A stretch of DNA of 64,000 nt, from contig NZ_SMAO01000006.1 of the NCBI RefSeq assembly GCF_004342175.1, forward strand, positions 186,001 through 250,000, read 5' to 3'. The stretch's first letter is position 1. The number at the start of each line of letters is the position of its first letter. Below are positions 63,941 to 64,000 of this stretch, piece after piece. Under the pieces are notes generated by a model. It ran no database searches. It was not told the origin of the DNA and saw only the letters and a program-made list of their open reading frames with translations. A program made the position numbers and the translations under genes. The stretch is from Thiobaca trueperi (GTDB lineage Bacteria; Pseudomonadota; Gammaproteobacteria; Chromatiales; Chromatiaceae).

Positions 63941-64000
63941 ACCCTCGCGACAGGTCAGTTCTCCCGGCTGACCGGTTGCGGCACACCATTCTTCTCAGCG

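Overview
The window reads as a chromosomal segment of a GC-rich anoxygenic phototrophic gammaproteobacterium, most likely a purple sulfur bacterium (Chromatiaceae). The main reasons are a carotenoid and bacteriochlorophyll a cluster with the spheroidene/spirilloxanthin-type genes crtIB, crtCD, crtEF and bchOCXY, a gamma-type mla-murA-hisGD block, and perfect TGT-N12-ACA (PpsR/CrtJ-type) operators in front of the pigment genes. I cannot name the species from sequence alone.

Layout. 1-6.8 kb, minus strand: mlaFEDCB (phospholipid trafficking), murA, hisG and a hisD that runs off the left edge. 7.1-8.4 kb: a CPA1 cation/proton antiporter. 8.8-11.07 kb: accessory island with an AbrB/PIN toxin-antitoxin pair, a hairpin resembling an integron attC site, an AT-rich unknown gene and a broken integron-type integrase. 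11.08-23.0 kb: pigment cluster bchO, crtIB, crtCD (opposite strand), crtEF-bchCXY. bchZ, expected after bchY, is absent; 23.1-26.05 kb instead holds AT-rich accessory genes (an unknown protein, a DUF4160/DUF2442 pair between direct repeats, and a secreted Cys-rich repeat protein). An EAL protein follows.

27.24-36.72 kb is a complete-looking 9.5 kb integrative element in a tRNA-Leu(CAA) gene, bounded by 58-bp direct repeats. It carries a tyrosine integrase, an AlpA-type regulator, a primase-helicase, a cluster of iterons, small regulators and one HK97-type major-capsid-like protein, with no other virion gene. It looks like a phage satellite with its own capsid gene, and is the most interesting system in the window.

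36.8-44.9 kb: pilR, a zinc-ribbon membrane protein, a persulfide-type cluster (Crp/Fnr regulator, DUF2892, NifX-like, a small membrane protein, CoA-disulfide reductase-rhodanese), a BON lipoprotein and hemF. 45.0-57.9 kb, minus strand: a Wsp-like chemosensory/c-di-GMP cluster (MCP, CheB, CheR-TPR, CheA-REC, receiver, Hpt-REC-REC-GGDEF, CheW, CheW-like, PAS-GGDEF-EAL). 58.1-64 kb: malQ, HicAB, a Uma2 nuclease, a methyltransferase, tRNA-Ser(GGA), an ABC-2 permease and an RlpA-like protein.

The intergenic spaces are seeded with at least three families of palindromic repeats: family A (about 87 bp, ends TTAAACCGCGCC / GGCGCGGTTTAA, whose ends repeatedly supply the stop codon of the neighbouring gene), family B (about 125 bp, CGTTGTC/GACAACG hexamer arms) and family C (TAATCCTGT palindrome). 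Two 79-bp direct repeats (family D) flank the DUF4160/DUF2442 pair.
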